Below are positions 6,026 through 15,600 of a DNA stretch of 16,239 bases, piece after piece (positions within the stretch are counted from its first letter, which is position 1; every line of letters begins with the position of its first letter). Position numbers and translations under genes: made by a program. The stretch spans positions 1 to 16,239 of the forward strand of contig JABFVP010000332.1 in the NCBI GenBank assembly GCA_013362725.1, written 5' to 3'. The notes under the pieces were generated by a model. It saw nothing but the letters and a program-made list of their open reading frames with translations. It was not told the DNA's origin and made no database searches. Source of the stretch: Cupriavidus sp. GTDB taxonomy: Bacteria > Pseudomonadota > Gammaproteobacteria > Burkholderiales > Burkholderiaceae.

Positions 6026-7273
6026 TCAGCCCAGCCGCAGCAGCCACGCCGCGGCCCAGGCCGCGCCGGTCGACAGCACCAGCCCGAGCGCCACCGGTAC
6101 GGCAAAGCGCGCGCCGCCCGCCGTCGACGCGACGATCTTGCTGACGGAATTGGCCGTCAACGCGCCCAGCACCGGCCATACCGCGGCGGGCGGCCCAAGC
6201 TTGCCGGCGCCAACCATGGCGCCGATCGAGGTGGCCGCGGCATGCGCGTCGGCAAAGCCGGCGCCCACCGAAAGCGCCAGCAGCCCTTCATTGCCGGCCC
6301 ATGCCTGCGTGGCCGCGCCCACCAGTTGCAGCACCGCAAACAGCAGCGCGAACACCGCCGCGCCGCGCCAGTCGAAGATCCCGCCGCCGGGCACACCCGC
6401 GCTGCCGCCGCGGGCCTCGTGCCACGAGCGCCACAGCCAGATGCCGCCAAAGATGGCGATCACCGCCAGCCCCGCGGCCAGCGGCAGCGCCAGCGCCGCC
6501 AGCGCGGACAGGCTGGTGGCGCCCAGCAGCACCAGCATCTGCACATAGGTGGCCACACTCGACAGCAAGGCCGCCGCCACCCGACCGTGGACGCGCGCTT
6601 CGCTCTGGCGCGACAGCACCGCCATCGCGGCAATGGTGGCGGTGCTGGAAACGAAGCCGCCGAACAGGCCCGAGACCGGCAGCCCCAGGCGCTCGCCGAA
6701 CACGCGCGCGCAGACGTGCCCGACCGCGCCGGCCAGCAGCACCAGCAGCACCACCAGCCAGATCGCGTGCGGGTTCCAGGCGTCGAGCGGGCCCATGTAG
6801 CGGTCCGGCAGCAGCGGCCAGACGATCAGCGCGGCGGTGGCCAGGATCAGCGCCTGGCTCATTTCCTCGCGCGTGACCTCGCGCCGCGCAAGGTGGTGCA
6901 GGAACGACTTGCCGTGCAGCAACAGCACCACCACCGTGGCCAGCGCCGCCGCCAGCGCCGGATGGCTCGCCGCCAGCGCCCCCAGCAGCAAGGTCAGCAG
7001 CAGCGCGAATTCCGTGGTCAGGCCGCTGTCGTGGCCGGCCGAGCGGTGGTAGCTGACCGCCGTCAGCAGCGCCGCGCCCAGCAGCATCACGGGCAGCACC
7101 AGCGCCGCCGACAGCACCGCGCTGGCCATGCCCGCCAGGCTGGCCAGCGCGAAGGTGCGCAGCCCCGCCGGCGCTTCGCTGCCGCCGTCGGCCGCCTGGC
7201 TGCGCTCGCGCTCCAGTCCGATCGCCAGTCCGATGCCCAATGCCACCGATGCGGAAATGATCAAGGGGTCCAT
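6026..7273 (-). CDS. MgtC/SapB family membrane protein with DUF4010 domain
   Basis: A 415-residue polytopic inner-membrane protein. Residues 1-23 carry the MgtC/SapB hallmark: a first helix ending in GLAIGLERER. The conserved TTEFALLLTLLLGAL segment is at 86-100. From about residue 185 the DUF4010 part follows, with GLPVSGLFGGFVSSTATIAA (197-216) and many hydrophobic helices up to the C-terminus GAAWAAAWLLRLG. I estimate eleven to thirteen helices. MgtC relatives are linked to growth under low Mg2+ and to acid or macrophage stress, but the DUF4010 fusion form has no firm function that I know of. The ATG at 7273 was chosen because the hallmark helix begins there; the frame is open to 7375 and the ribosome site is poor. 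It lies 117 bases downstream of the methyltransferase on the same strand, with no visible terminator between them. Confidence 0.9.
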   Translation of the reverse strand: MDPLIISASVALGIGLAIGLERERSQAADGGSEAPAGLRTFALASLAGMASAVLSAALVLPVMLLGAALLTAVSYHRSAGHDSGLTTEFALLLTLLLGALAASHPALAAALATVVVLLLHGKSFLHHLARREVTREEMSQALILATAALIVWPLLPDRYMGPLDAWNPHAIWLVVLLVLLAGAVGHVCARVFGERLGLPVSGLFGGFVSSTATIAAMAVLSRQSEARVHGRVAAALLSSVATYVQMLVLLGATSLSALAALALPLAAGLAVIAIFGGIWLWRSWHEARGGSAGVPGGGIFDWRGAAVFALLFAVLQLVGAATQAWAGNEGLLALSVGAGFADAHAAATSIGAMVGAGKLGPPAAVWPVLGALTANSVSKIVASTAGGARFAVPVALGLVLSTGAAWAAAWLLRLG

Positions 7274-7390
7274 GCCATGTGCCCGAGGTTGCGGTCGTCG
7301 TGAAGCTGGCGGATGCCGGTGACCACAGTATCGGCGCAGGCGGCGATCTGCGCACCTCCTGGCGGGCCGTGACAAGCGCGGGACCTGGCT

Positions 7391-8212
7391 TCAGGGCGCG
7401 GCGACCATGACCACATGGGCCTGCATCGGGCCCGCCAGCGACCCGTTGCCGTAGGCCTGGACCAGCGCCCGCTCGCAGTGCCCGGTCGCGCGCGCGAGGG
7501 CGTCCGGCCCGCGCGCTTCCAGCTCGGTGCGCAGCGGGGTGCCCTGGCAGAACGCCGTGGCGGCGATGCGCGCGGTGGCTGCATGACTGGTTTCGGTGAC
7601 GGTCTCGAATACCGCGCCGGCCGTGAACCCGCCGCTGCGCAGGTCCTGCTCGATGGCGGCCTGGCTGTGGTAACCGTGCGGGACGCGCACCATGAAATCG
7701 GGCGGCGCCTCGGGGAACAGCGTGGCCAAGGCCGCGGTGATATCGCGGGCAAAGGCGTTGAACGCGATCCGGTCCCACACGTTGAACACCAGCGTGCCGC
7801 CCGGCACCAGCACGCGGCGGGCCTCGGCGAAGGCCCTGCCCTTGTCCGGGAAGAACATCGCGCCGAACTGGCACGCGACCAGGTCGAAACTGGCGTCGTC
7901 GAACGGCAGCCGCATCGCGTCGGCCTCGCGCCATTGCACCGGGCGCGCAGTGCCCGCGGCCTGCGCGCGCGCCAGCATCGGTGCATTGAGGTCGGTGGCG
8001 ACCACCAGGGTGTCCGGCGGCAGGCGTTCGGCCAGCTCCCGCGTCAGTGCCCCGGTGCCGGCGGCCAATTCCAGCACCCGGCGCGGTCCCAGCGCGGCGA
8101 TGCGCCGCCCCAGGTCTGCGGCATAGGGTGCAAAGATCATCGGCACCATCAGGGCCTCGTAGACCTCGGCAATCGCTCCGGCAAAGACCTTGTCGTGCTG
8201 CTGCATGTCCAT
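7391..8212 (-). CDS. Class I SAM-dependent methyltransferase (UbiE/type 11-like)
   Basis: A 273-residue soluble methyltransferase. SAM-binding motif I is VLELAAGTGALTREL (46-60), with the acidic end of strand 2 at TDLNAPML (73-80), motif II-type DAMRLPFDDASFDLVACQFG (98-117) and the post-motif RRVLVPGGTLVFNVWDR (132-148). The C-terminal third is a less conserved cap that should decide the acceptor. The acceptor is not identifiable from sequence; relatives act on small molecules, lipids and quinones. The ATG at 8212 was preferred over the in-frame ATG at 8251 because GGGAGG stands seven bases before it. A candidate promoter lies at 8268-8296. It shares strand and probable transcript direction with the MgtC-type gene and is divergent from the DUF72 gene. 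Confidence 0.9.
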   Translation of the reverse strand: MDMQQHDKVFAGAIAEVYEALMVPMIFAPYAADLGRRIAALGPRRVLELAAGTGALTRELAERLPPDTLVVATDLNAPMLARAQAAGTARPVQWREADAMRLPFDDASFDLVACQFGAMFFPDKGRAFAEARRVLVPGGTLVFNVWDRIAFNAFARDITAALATLFPEAPPDFMVRVPHGYHSQAAIEQDLRSGGFTAGAVFETVTETSHAATARIAATAFCQGTPLRTELEARGPDALARATGHCERALVQAYGNGSLAGPMQAHVVMVAAP

Positions 8213-8267
8213 GGCGCCGTCCTCCCATTGCCTGCCTGGCCGCAAACTCACCAGGATTGCCTGAGTG

Positions 8268-8296
8268 GGTGTAGGTCACATCGCGGGGAATGTAAA
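8268..8296 (-). promoter_or_regulatory. Candidate sigma-70 promoter for the methyltransferase gene
   Basis: On the minus strand TTTACA (8296-8291) and TACACC (8273-8268) are separated by 17 bases and would place transcription start about 50 bases before the ATG at 8212. The -35 box matches five of six consensus bases; the -10 box is poor. The position in a 246-base divergent gap is suitable. Confidence 0.3.
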
Positions 8297-8311
8297 CCGT
8301 GTCCTCCGCAA

Positions 8312-8325
8312 CGCCTGGCCAGGCG
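8312..8325. promoter_or_regulatory. 14-bp perfect palindrome in the methyltransferase/DUF72 divergent gap
   Basis: CGCCTGGCCAGGCG is a perfect dyad near the middle of the 8213-8458 gap, just upstream of the candidate methyltransferase -35 box. It could be a regulator site, but no regulator gene is adjacent, and chance palindromes are common at this base composition. Related CCTGGC-type words recur nearby (8232-8240), which slightly raises interest. Confidence 0.2.
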
Positions 8326-8458
8326 CGCACCGGAGGGCATCGGCCACGGCGCGGATCTTGCGGCGCTGGCATGGGCGCCTCGCCTGTGAGGGGCGCCCGG
8401 GGCGGCACGCGGGCAAGTTGCGCCGTCGCTTGCAAAAAGTACAGACCAGGGCATCAAG

Positions 8459-9328
8459 ATGATCCGGATCGGCATCTCAGGCTGGCGCTATGCCGGCTGG
8501 CGCGGCGTGTTCTATCCCGAGGGACTGGCGCAACGGCGCGAGCTGGAGTACGCGTCGCGCGCGGTCGAGACCATCGAGATCAACGGCTCGCACTACGCGC
8601 TGCAGACGCCGACTAGCTATCGCGCCTGGCACGAGGCCACGCCGCCCGGCTTCGTATTCAGCGTCAAGGGCCCGCGCTACCTGACCCACATGCTGCGCTT
8701 TCGCGACGACTCGGCACGGCCGGCGATGGCCAACTTCTTTGCTTCCGGCGTGCTGGCGCTGGAGGAAAAGCTGGGACCGGTGCTGTGGCAGTTTCCGCCC
8801 AACTTCGGCTTCGATCCCGAGCGCATGGAGCGCTTTCTGTCCCTGATCCCGCACGACACGCACAGCGCGCGCGAACTGGCGCGGCAGCACAACCGCAACG
8901 TCAGGGAGCCGTGGTGCGAGACCCGGCGCCGGCGCCCGATCCGGCATGCGGTGGAAATCCGCCACGCCAGCTTCTGCACACCCGAGTTCCCGGCCTTGCT
9001 GCGCCGGCACCGGGTTGCGCTGGTCATCTCGGATGCGGTCGCCGACTGGCCCTATGCCGAGGACGTCACCACCAATTTCCTGTACCTGCGCCTGCATGGC
9101 ACCGAGACGCTGTATGGCGGCGCCTATTCCGACGCGGCGCTGGACCGCTGGGCCGCGCGGCTGGTCAAGTGGGCCAATGGCGGCGAGCCCGCCGACGCGC
9201 AGCGGATCTCGCCGAAACGCGCCCGCGCCGCCGCGCATCGGGATATCTACTGCTATTTCGATAACGACAAGAAGGTCAAGGCCCCGTTCGATGCGCAACG
9301 GCTGCGTGCGCGCATCGAGGAGAAATAG
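8459..9328 (+). CDS. DUF72 (YecE-like) TIM-barrel protein
   Basis: A 289-residue protein of the DUF72/YecE family, a TIM-barrel fold without an established reaction. Family landmarks: IGISGWRYAGWRGVFYPEGL (4-23), ETIEINGSHYAL (37-48) with the conserved EIN and YxL pattern, FVFSVKGPRYLTH (65-77), GPVLWQFPPNF (106-116), HAVEIRHASF (163-172) and the C-terminal IYCYFDNDKKVKAPFDA. An insertion around residues 133-162 (Arg-rich, with NRNVREPWCETRRRRPIR) makes it longer than the more typical 240-260. The start is the first ATG; only a weak AGGG is found upstream. It is divergent from the methyltransferase and convergent with mrpG, whose stop lies 18 bases beyond. Confidence 0.9.
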   Translation: MIRIGISGWRYAGWRGVFYPEGLAQRRELEYASRAVETIEINGSHYALQTPTSYRAWHEATPPGFVFSVKGPRYLTHMLRFRDDSARPAMANFFASGVLALEEKLGPVLWQFPPNFGFDPERMERFLSLIPHDTHSARELARQHNRNVREPWCETRRRRPIRHAVEIRHASFCTPEFPALLRRHRVALVISDAVADWPYAEDVTTNFLYLRLHGTETLYGGAYSDAALDRWAARLVKWANGGEPADAQRISPKRARAAAHRDIYCYFDNDKKVKAPFDAQRLRARIEEK

Positions 9329-9346
9329 GCGGCAAGCGGGCTGCGC

Positions 9347-9691
9347 TCAATCGCGGATGCGCGGCATCCAGCCGCTGCCGCGCGTGCGGGGGTCTACCGG
9401 CAGTTGCCGCTGCAGCGCGGCCTTGGCCAGCATATGCGCACTGATCGGCGCGGTCAGGAACAGGAACGCGGTCACCAGCAGCTCATGCAGGCTGGCGTCG
9501 CCGCGGAAGCTGAAATACGCCACCGAGGCCAGCACCACGCCGCCCACGCCGAGCGTGGTCGACTTGGTCGGCCCATGCAGGCGCATGAAGAAATCCGGCA
9601 GCCGGAACAGGCCGATGGCACCAACCAGCATAAACACGCTGCCCACCAGCAGCAGCGCGCAGACCATGAATTCGGCAACGGGATGCAGCAT
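9347..9691 (-). CDS. mrpG: Mrp-type Na+(K+)/H+ antiporter subunit G
   Basis: A 114-residue small membrane subunit (MnhG/PhaG family) of the Mrp antiporter, which exports Na+ or K+ in exchange for protons. Three hydrophobic segments are visible (about 5-27, 44-62, 70-90). The diagnostic stretch is GLFRLPDFFMRLHGPTKSTT (26-45). The ATG at 9691 has AGGAGG eight bases upstream, and the mrpF stop lies only 11 bases away. The frame is open further upstream, but that part reads mrpF and mrpE in the wrong phase. Last gene of the six-gene operon. The last 20 residues (PVDPRTRGSGWMPRIRD) are hydrophilic and face the cytoplasm by inference. Confidence 0.93.
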   Translation of the reverse strand: MLHPVAEFMVCALLLVGSVFMLVGAIGLFRLPDFFMRLHGPTKSTTLGVGGVVLASVAYFSFRGDASLHELLVTAFLFLTAPISAHMLAKAALQRQLPVDPRTRGSGWMPRIRD

Positions 9692-9702
9692 GCGCCGGCC
9701 TC

Positions 9703-9975
9703 CTAGTATTCGATGATATCGCCGCGCTGCAGGTACTTCGACAGCGCCACGGTGGCAACGAAGCCCATCACCGCGATCAGCAGCGCGGCCTCGAAGAACA
9801 CCGCCGAGTCCAGGCTGATGCCCAGCACCACGATCAGCGCGATGGCGTTGATGTTGAGCGTGTCGAGCGCGACGATGCGGTCGGGCAGGCTGGGCCCGCG
9901 CAGCAGCCGGCCCAGCGTCAGCAGGAAGGCCAGGCCCAGGATCGCCAGGCAGACCGGAATCACGATGGCAAGCAT
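9703..9975 (-). CDS. mrpF: Mrp-type Na+(K+)/H+ antiporter subunit F
   Basis: A 90-residue membrane subunit of the MnhF/PhaF family. Three helices at about 2-20, 40-60 and 60-80 are separated by the family signature RLLRGPSLPDRIVALDTLNI (23-42), including the conserved Asp of LPDR. Length is normal for the family. Its start overlaps the end of mrpE by 16 bases, so translation is probably coupled. It belongs to the small-subunit half (E, F, G) of the Mrp complex. Confidence 0.94.
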   Translation of the reverse strand: MLAIVIPVCLAILGLAFLLTLGRLLRGPSLPDRIVALDTLNINAIALIVVLGISLDSAVFFEAALLIAVMGFVATVALSKYLQRGDIIEY

Positions 9976-10463
9976 TGGAAGATCTCCTTGAGCGGGGTTT
10001 CATAGCGCGACTTGATCAGCGCGACCAGCGCGGCCTCTTCCTCCAGGTCCAGCACATGGACCAGCAAGGCGCGGCGGTCGTCGCTCAGTTCGGCGCACAG
10101 CGTGCCGGGGCTGAGCGAGACGATGCTGATCAGCGCGGTGGTGGCGAGTTCATGCTCGACATCGAGCGGCACCACGATAAATGCCGGGCGCAGCCGCGCG
10201 GTGCGTCCCAGCACCATCACCGCCACTTCCAGGTTGGCCTTGACGATGTCGACCAGCACATGGCAGCTCAGGCGCAGGATCAGGTCCGGACGCGACAGGC
10301 GGAACGCGCCCAGCACCAGCCAGCGGTCGGCCAGCCGGCCGATGGCCCAGCCCAGCGCCGCGCCCAGCAGCCAGTGCCCCGGCGCCACACTCTGTGCCAG
10401 CATCAGCCACATCAGCATCAGGATCAGGCTCAGCCAGGGATGGGGCAGCAGACGACGCAACAT
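9960..10463 (-). CDS. mrpE: Mrp-type Na+(K+)/H+ antiporter subunit E
   Basis: A 167-residue subunit of the MnhE/PhaE family. Two N-terminal hydrophobic segments (about 8-24 and 30-45) are followed by the conserved cytosolic domain: VDIVKANLEVAVMVLG, RPAFIVVPLD, then ALISIVSLSPGTLCAEL with the TxxPGT-like turn, and the beta strand RALLVHVLDLEEEA. The ATG at 10463 is three bases after the mrpD stop, and GGAGG inside the end of mrpD serves as its ribosome site. Overlaps mrpF by 16 bases. Length is typical. Confidence 0.93.
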   Translation of the reverse strand: MLRRLLPHPWLSLILMLMWLMLAQSVAPGHWLLGAALGWAIGRLADRWLVLGAFRLSRPDLILRLSCHVLVDIVKANLEVAVMVLGRTARLRPAFIVVPLDVEHELATTALISIVSLSPGTLCAELSDDRRALLVHVLDLEEEAALVALIKSRYETPLKEIFQCLPS

Positions 10464-10466
10464 GGC

Positions 10467-12008
10467 CTACCTCCGCTCGCCGGGCAGCACCGCCCGCTGG
10501 TAGGCGGCGCGGTCCAGCAGTTGCGCGGCGGCGTCCGCCACGTAATCGCTGACCGGACGCGCGCCCACCGTCAGCGCCAGGTTGCCGGCCAGCAGCAGCA
10601 TGCAGCAGGCCAGCTTGCGCGCGTCCGGCCGCACCCGCAGGCGCGCCGCGCCGGGATGGTCTTCATCCAGGTATTCGGCGCCTTCGGCGACGCGCTGCGC
10701 CTCATGCGGCAGGCGCCACAGCAAGCGCGTGCCGGTGCGCGAGACGGCGATCAGCAGCAGCAGGCTCGACCCCAGCACCGCCGGCCACAGCAGCGGCATC
10801 CACGGCGCCGGCGTGGCGCGCAGGATCATGGCCTTGCCGAGGAAGCCCGACAGCGGCGGCAGGCCCACCGCCGCGACCACGCCCACCAGGTACAGCAGCC
10901 CGGCCAGGCGCGAGGCAATGACCGGCGCGCCGTCGGTGCGCGCGAATTCGGGCTCGAGCGCATCGGCCAGCAGGAACAGCGCGGCCGTGCACAGCGTGGT
11001 GCTGAGCAGGTAGTACAGCGCCGCGGCCCAGCCGGCCTGGCTCTGCATCGACACGCACGCCACCAGCAGCCCGACCGACGCCACCACCAGGTAGCTGGTC
11101 GTGGCGCGCAGCGCCGTCGCGGCCAGCGCGCCCAGCGCCCCCACCGCCAGCGTGGCCAGCGCCAGTGCGAACACCCAGTCGTGCAGGAACGGCCCCAGCA
11201 GCCCGTGCGCGCCGCCGAAGATCAGCGCGTCGCAACGCAGCATGGCGTAGATGCCGACCTTGGTCATGATGGCGAACAGCGCCGCCACCGGCCCCGCCGC
11301 GCTGGCATAGGCGCGCGGCAGCCAGAAGTACAGCGGGAACAGCGCCGCCTTGAGCGCGAACACCAGCATCAGCATCGCGCCCGCAGCCACCGCCAGCGGC
11401 AGGTCGTGGGCCGGCAGCCCGGCCAGGCGCAGGCCCAGGTGCGCCATGTTGAGCGTGCCCGAGAGCCCGTACAGCACGCCGATCGCCACCAGGAAGAACG
11501 ACGACGCCACCAGGTTCAGGATCACGTAATGCAGGCCGGCGCCGATGCGCGCGCGCCCTGCCCCGTGCACCAGCAGCGCATAGGAAGCGATCAGCAGGAT
11601 CTCGAAGAAGACGAACAGGTTAAACAGGTCGCCCGCCAGGAACGCGCCGTTCAGGCCCATCAGCTGGAACTGGAACAGCGCGTGGAAGTGCCGCCCCTGG
11701 CGCGCCGTGCCCTCGCCCGCCGCGGCCAACGCGGCCACGGCAAGGACCGCGGTCAGCGCCAGCATCATCGCGCCGGTGCGGTCCAGCTGCAGCACGATGC
11801 CGAACGGCGCGCTCCAGTTGCCCATGGCATAGACCACGATCTCGCCGCCGGCCGCATGGCGCAGCAGCAGCACTGCCACCGGCACCAGCAGCAGCGTCGC
11901 CACCGCGCTGGCCAGGCGCTGCGCGTGCAGCCGCTGCGCCGGCATCGCCGTCAGCAGCGCGCCGGCGAACATCGGGATCAGGATGGGCAACAGCACGGCG
12001 TGGTTCAT
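10467..12008 (-). CDS. mrpD: Mrp-type Na+(K+)/H+ antiporter subunit D
   Basis: A 513-residue polytopic protein of the NuoM/NuoN-like proton-translocating family (PF00361), one of the two large ion-path subunits of Mrp. The buried ion-path acid is kept at Glu136 (VFFEILLIASYALL) and the paired lysines at Lys220 (FALKAALFPLYFWLPRAYA) and Lys250 (AIMTKVGIYAM), corresponding by position to the Glu137/Lys219 residues known from Bacillus MrpD. About fourteen hydrophobic segments are visible. The ATG overlaps the mrpC stop as ATGA (12005-12008). The C-terminal cytosolic part (RLPHEAQRVAEGAEYLDEDH and on) is less conserved. Complete and normal length. Confidence 0.95.
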   Translation of the reverse strand: MNHAVLLPILIPMFAGALLTAMPAQRLHAQRLASAVATLLLVPVAVLLLRHAAGGEIVVYAMGNWSAPFGIVLQLDRTGAMMLALTAVLAVAALAAAGEGTARQGRHFHALFQFQLMGLNGAFLAGDLFNLFVFFEILLIASYALLVHGAGRARIGAGLHYVILNLVASSFFLVAIGVLYGLSGTLNMAHLGLRLAGLPAHDLPLAVAAGAMLMLVFALKAALFPLYFWLPRAYASAAGPVAALFAIMTKVGIYAMLRCDALIFGGAHGLLGPFLHDWVFALALATLAVGALGALAATALRATTSYLVVASVGLLVACVSMQSQAGWAAALYYLLSTTLCTAALFLLADALEPEFARTDGAPVIASRLAGLLYLVGVVAAVGLPPLSGFLGKAMILRATPAPWMPLLWPAVLGSSLLLLIAVSRTGTRLLWRLPHEAQRVAEGAEYLDEDHPGAARLRVRPDARKLACCMLLLAGNLALTVGARPVSDYVADAAAQLLDRAAYQRAVLPGERR

Positions 12009-12399
12009 GGCCGCGGCTCCTTGTCGGCAGCGTGGCCAGTGTTGCCGCCCGCGGCGCTGTGGCCGTCGTGCGCCTCCGGCTGGCCGGCGGCGTCGACATG
12101 GTCGCTGCCGGTCAGCCCGAGCGAGCGCAGCGCCAGCACCACCGCGAACGCGGTCATGCCGAAGGCAATGACGATGGCGGTCAGCACCAGCGCCTGCGGC
12201 AGCGGGTCGGCATAGCTCGCTCCCGGCGCGATCACCGGCGGCCGGCCGATCGACAGGCGCCCCATGCCCAGCAGGAACAGGCTGACCGCATACGACAGCA
12301 GGGTCAGCCCCAGCACCACCGTGAACACACGCTCGCGCAGCAGCAGGTAGATGCCGGCGGCGGTCAGGATGCCGATGGCGATGGCGTAGAGCGCGGCCA

Positions 12400-12400
<1 letters not shown>
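12005..12400 (-). CDS. mrpC: Mrp-type Na+(K+)/H+ antiporter subunit C with His-rich tail
   Basis: A 131-residue membrane subunit of the NuoK-like MnhC/PhaC family with three helices (about 2-20, 26-46, 68-92). Landmarks are GIYLLLRERVFTVVLGLTLL (16-35) and DPLPQALVLTAIVIAFGMTA (65-84), the latter being the family's most conserved segment. Typical MrpC proteins end near residue 110-115; here a hydrophilic tail from about residue 97 adds four His (101, 111, 114, 123) plus Asp/Glu. The start ATG shares one base with the mrpA stop (TGATG at 12398-12402), and its stop overlaps the mrpD start. The core function is secure; a metal- or pH-related role for the tail is only a possibility. Confidence 0.94.
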
Positions 12401-15228
<2,828 letters not shown>

Positions 15229-15600
15229 GCCCGCCCCTTCAGCCGTTGCCCGGCGCCGGCAGGTGCCAGCCAGCCTTGCGGCGCAGGGTCAGCCGGGTTG
15301 CAGATGGGGCGCAGTGTCGGAGTCGGAGTGTCGGGGCGGTGGTCATGTTGTGGCAGATCTCGATGGGCGATTGCGGCCGCTACTGTCCGGATTCTGCCGG
15401 CATTGCGCCGGGTGTGCCAGTCAATTGGCGCGATTTGCAAAAAAATTCATCGTATCGCGCAAGGAACCGAAGGCGTGTCGCGATGAGCAGGTCGCACGCG
15501 CGCCAGCTCATCCGGGCTGCCACGCGGGAGGCCCGCGCAGCAAGTTGTAAGATGGCGGGACCACCGCGCCCACACCCCCAACCTTCCGGAGCCACCACCC
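15229..15600. other. 372-base divergent gap between the mrp operon and the amidase gene
   Basis: This region must hold the start signals for the six-gene mrp operon (minus) and for the amidase gene (plus). A relatively AT-rich patch, with a run of seven to eight A residues, lies around 15433-15455. TTGACT on the minus strand (15424-15419) looks like a -35 box, but no acceptable -10 follows at 16-18 bases, so I do not call an mrp promoter. No coding frame in the gap looks like protein, and I saw no riboswitch-like or Na+/pH-responsive element that I can name. Confidence 0.6.
15548..15553 (+). promoter_or_regulatory. Candidate -10 element for the amidase gene
   Basis: TAAGAT, preceded directly by TG (TGTAAGAT), lies 47 bases upstream of the amidase ATG. 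It matches four of six consensus positions. No good -35 is placed 17 bases before it, so this remains tentative. Confidence 0.22.

Noticed and set aside
6288..8435. A 715-codon minus-strand open frame spanning the methyltransferase and MgtC-type genes
   Set aside because: It is out of phase with both well-supported genes and has an Arg/Gly/Ala-rich, domain-free translation; a GC-bias artefact.
9329..9346. Hairpin between the convergent DUF72 and mrpG stops
   Set aside because: Only five imperfect pairs (GCGGC with GCTGC) and no T tract; too weak for a terminator call.
9975..12215. A 746-codon plus-strand open frame opposite mrpC-F
   Set aside because: Its protein is dominated by Gln, Arg, His and Ala with no fold-like pattern, as expected for the antisense of GC-rich membrane-protein codons. 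The minus-strand mrp genes are certain, and no ribosome site or domain supports the plus frame.
15250..15259. CCGGCGCCGG palindrome just upstream of mrpA
   Set aside because: Only ten bases, all G/C; expected often by chance at this composition and without a regulatory context.
15419..15424. TTGACT as a -35 box for the mrp operon
   Set aside because: The bases 16-18 positions downstream on the minus strand are all G/C-rich with no -10-like hexamer.
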